14,059 nucleotides of DNA from contig CAZTLI010000093.1 in assembly GCA_964614375.1 (NCBI GenBank), positions 1-14,059 of the forward strand, read 5' to 3'. This document shows positions 13,511 to 14,059 of this stretch, piece after piece. The stretch's first letter is position 1, and each line of letters opens with the position of its first letter. The position numbers and the translations under genes are program-made. The stretch is from CAZTLI01 sp964614375 (GTDB taxonomy: Bacteria; Chloroflexota; Anaerolineae; Aggregatilineales; Phototrophicaceae). The notes beneath the pieces are model-generated. The model made no database searches and was not told where the DNA came from. It was given only the letters and a program-made list of their open reading frames with translations.

Positions 13511-14059
13511 ATGTCCTATACAGAACTCATGATGAGGCAAATAAGGGGAATGGCTATGATTCGGAGGGGCATTGTCCCAAAGCTGGTGCTATCGACGCGC
13601 GTTGTCGAAAAAATGGCAATCGCCGCGCGACAGTTCATCGCAGATGAAACCGGCGAGGCGATGATCGGCCTTGTCGTCCCTCCTGAATTTGAAGATGGTG
13701 TGCCCACGATCTATGTATTGGACACGATTTCGCCTGATGACGATACGGCTGTCCGACGTACCCACACCTTCCAACAGGGTGATGATCTTCAGGACGAGAT
13801 CATCTGGTGGCTGCAAGAAAATTGGCGCATCCGCCGCGAAAAACCCCAACCGGACGAACGTGTTCCCCTGGATGGCAAGTGGGATGTGCCCTTGCGTTAT
13901 GTCGGTGATTGGCACAAACAACCCGGCAGCATGATTACACCCAGTGGCGGCGACCTGATGACGGCGCTAAGCTGGCTGGACGATGATGAAAATGGCATGG
14001 AATACTTACTCGTGCCAATTGTGACCCTGGGCCATCCCAACACCACCGGCGATTCCAGC
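13511..14059 (+). CDS. JAB/JAMM (MPN) metalloprotease-like protein, C-terminus beyond window
   Basis: An open frame of 183 codons runs from the ATG at 13511 to the right edge. GGAGG at 13497-13501 overlaps the E2 stop region and sits 9 bases before the ATG, so the two genes are translationally coupled. JAMM proteases cleave ubiquitin-like proteins from conjugates or mature their tails. The candidate catalytic Glu is E46 in DETGEAMIGLVV. The zinc motif reads GDWHKQPGSMITPSGGDL (132-149), i.e. H135-x-Q137-x7-S145-x2-D148, with exactly the JAMM spacing but Gln in place of the second His. Between these lie a helix (DLQDEIIWWLQENW, 92-105) and a charged insertion. Either the subfamily uses Gln as a ligand or the protein is a non-catalytic MPN domain. 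Internal ATGs at 13532 and 13550 are less well placed as starts. Confidence 0.85.
   Translation, partial: MSYTELMMRQIRGMAMIRRGIVPKLVLSTRVVEKMAIAARQFIADETGEAMIGLVVPPEFEDGVPTIYVLDTISPDDDTAVRRTHTFQQGDDLQDEIIWWLQENWRIRREKPQPDERVPLDGKWDVPLRYVGDWHKQPGSMITPSGGDLMTALSWLDDDENGMEYLLVPIVTLGHPNTTGDSS

Noticed and set aside
13031..14059. Type II CBASS (Cap2/Cap3)
   Set aside because: Cap2 is an E1-E2 fusion next to a cyclic-nucleotide synthase and effector. Here the E2 is only 157 residues with no E1 part, and no synthase is seen.
1..14059. CRISPR arrays, tRNA or rRNA genes, insertion sequences, attachment sites
   Set aside because: No repeat-spacer array, cloverleaf, transposase or terminal inverted repeat was seen on either strand by eye.

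Overview
The window looks like ordinary chromosome from a GC-moderate bacterium, most likely a member of the Chloroflexota (Anaerolineae-like). This is inferred, not proven. The reasons are a membrane-anchored SUMF1 protein with a long Thr/Pro linker, an orphan Flp-type pilin, a membrane-anchored WD40 protein, stand-alone ClpC-N-like proteins, and the divergent way familiar families are arranged.

Layout. (1) 1-1372, minus strand: the N-terminal part of a membrane-anchored SUMF1/formylglycine-generating-enzyme-like protein that runs off the left edge, then a 69-residue Flp pilin with its own terminator. (2) 1373-1739: an intergenic region with an operator-like palindrome, a 9-bp inverted repeat and three 15-bp-spaced direct repeats. 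It leads into a GNAT protein at 1740 whose start lies directly behind an extended -10 box, so it is probably leaderless. (3) 2987-6260, plus strand: a tightly coupled four-gene operon of two small ClpC-N-domain proteins without any ATPase domain, an OmpR-type response regulator and a HAMP histidine kinase. (4) 6366-7571: a membrane-anchored WD40-repeat protein whose stop codon overlaps the stop of the convergent operon. (5) 12585-7568, minus strand: a ferric-iron-type ABC importer operon in the order binding protein, fused-domain permease, cupin, YwiC-like membrane protein, ATPase. Its leader can fold into a large hairpin and a second hairpin that carries the Shine-Dalgarno. (6) 13031 to the right edge, plus strand: a stand-alone E2 (ubiquitin-conjugating-like) protein coupled to a JAB/JAMM metalloprotease-like protein that is cut by the window end.

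The E2-JAB pair is the most interesting content. It is the start of a bacterial ubiquitin-like conjugation/deconjugation operon of the kind predicted by comparative genomics (Iyer, Burroughs and Aravind) and related to Bil systems. The E1-like and ubiquitin-like partners are not in the window and should be sought just to the right. The JAB protein has Gln where the second zinc-binding His of the JAMM motif normally sits. A second unusual unit is the pair of Clp-N proteins translationally coupled to a two-component system; each protein keeps the ClpC-like TEH pocket motif in a different one of its two repeats.
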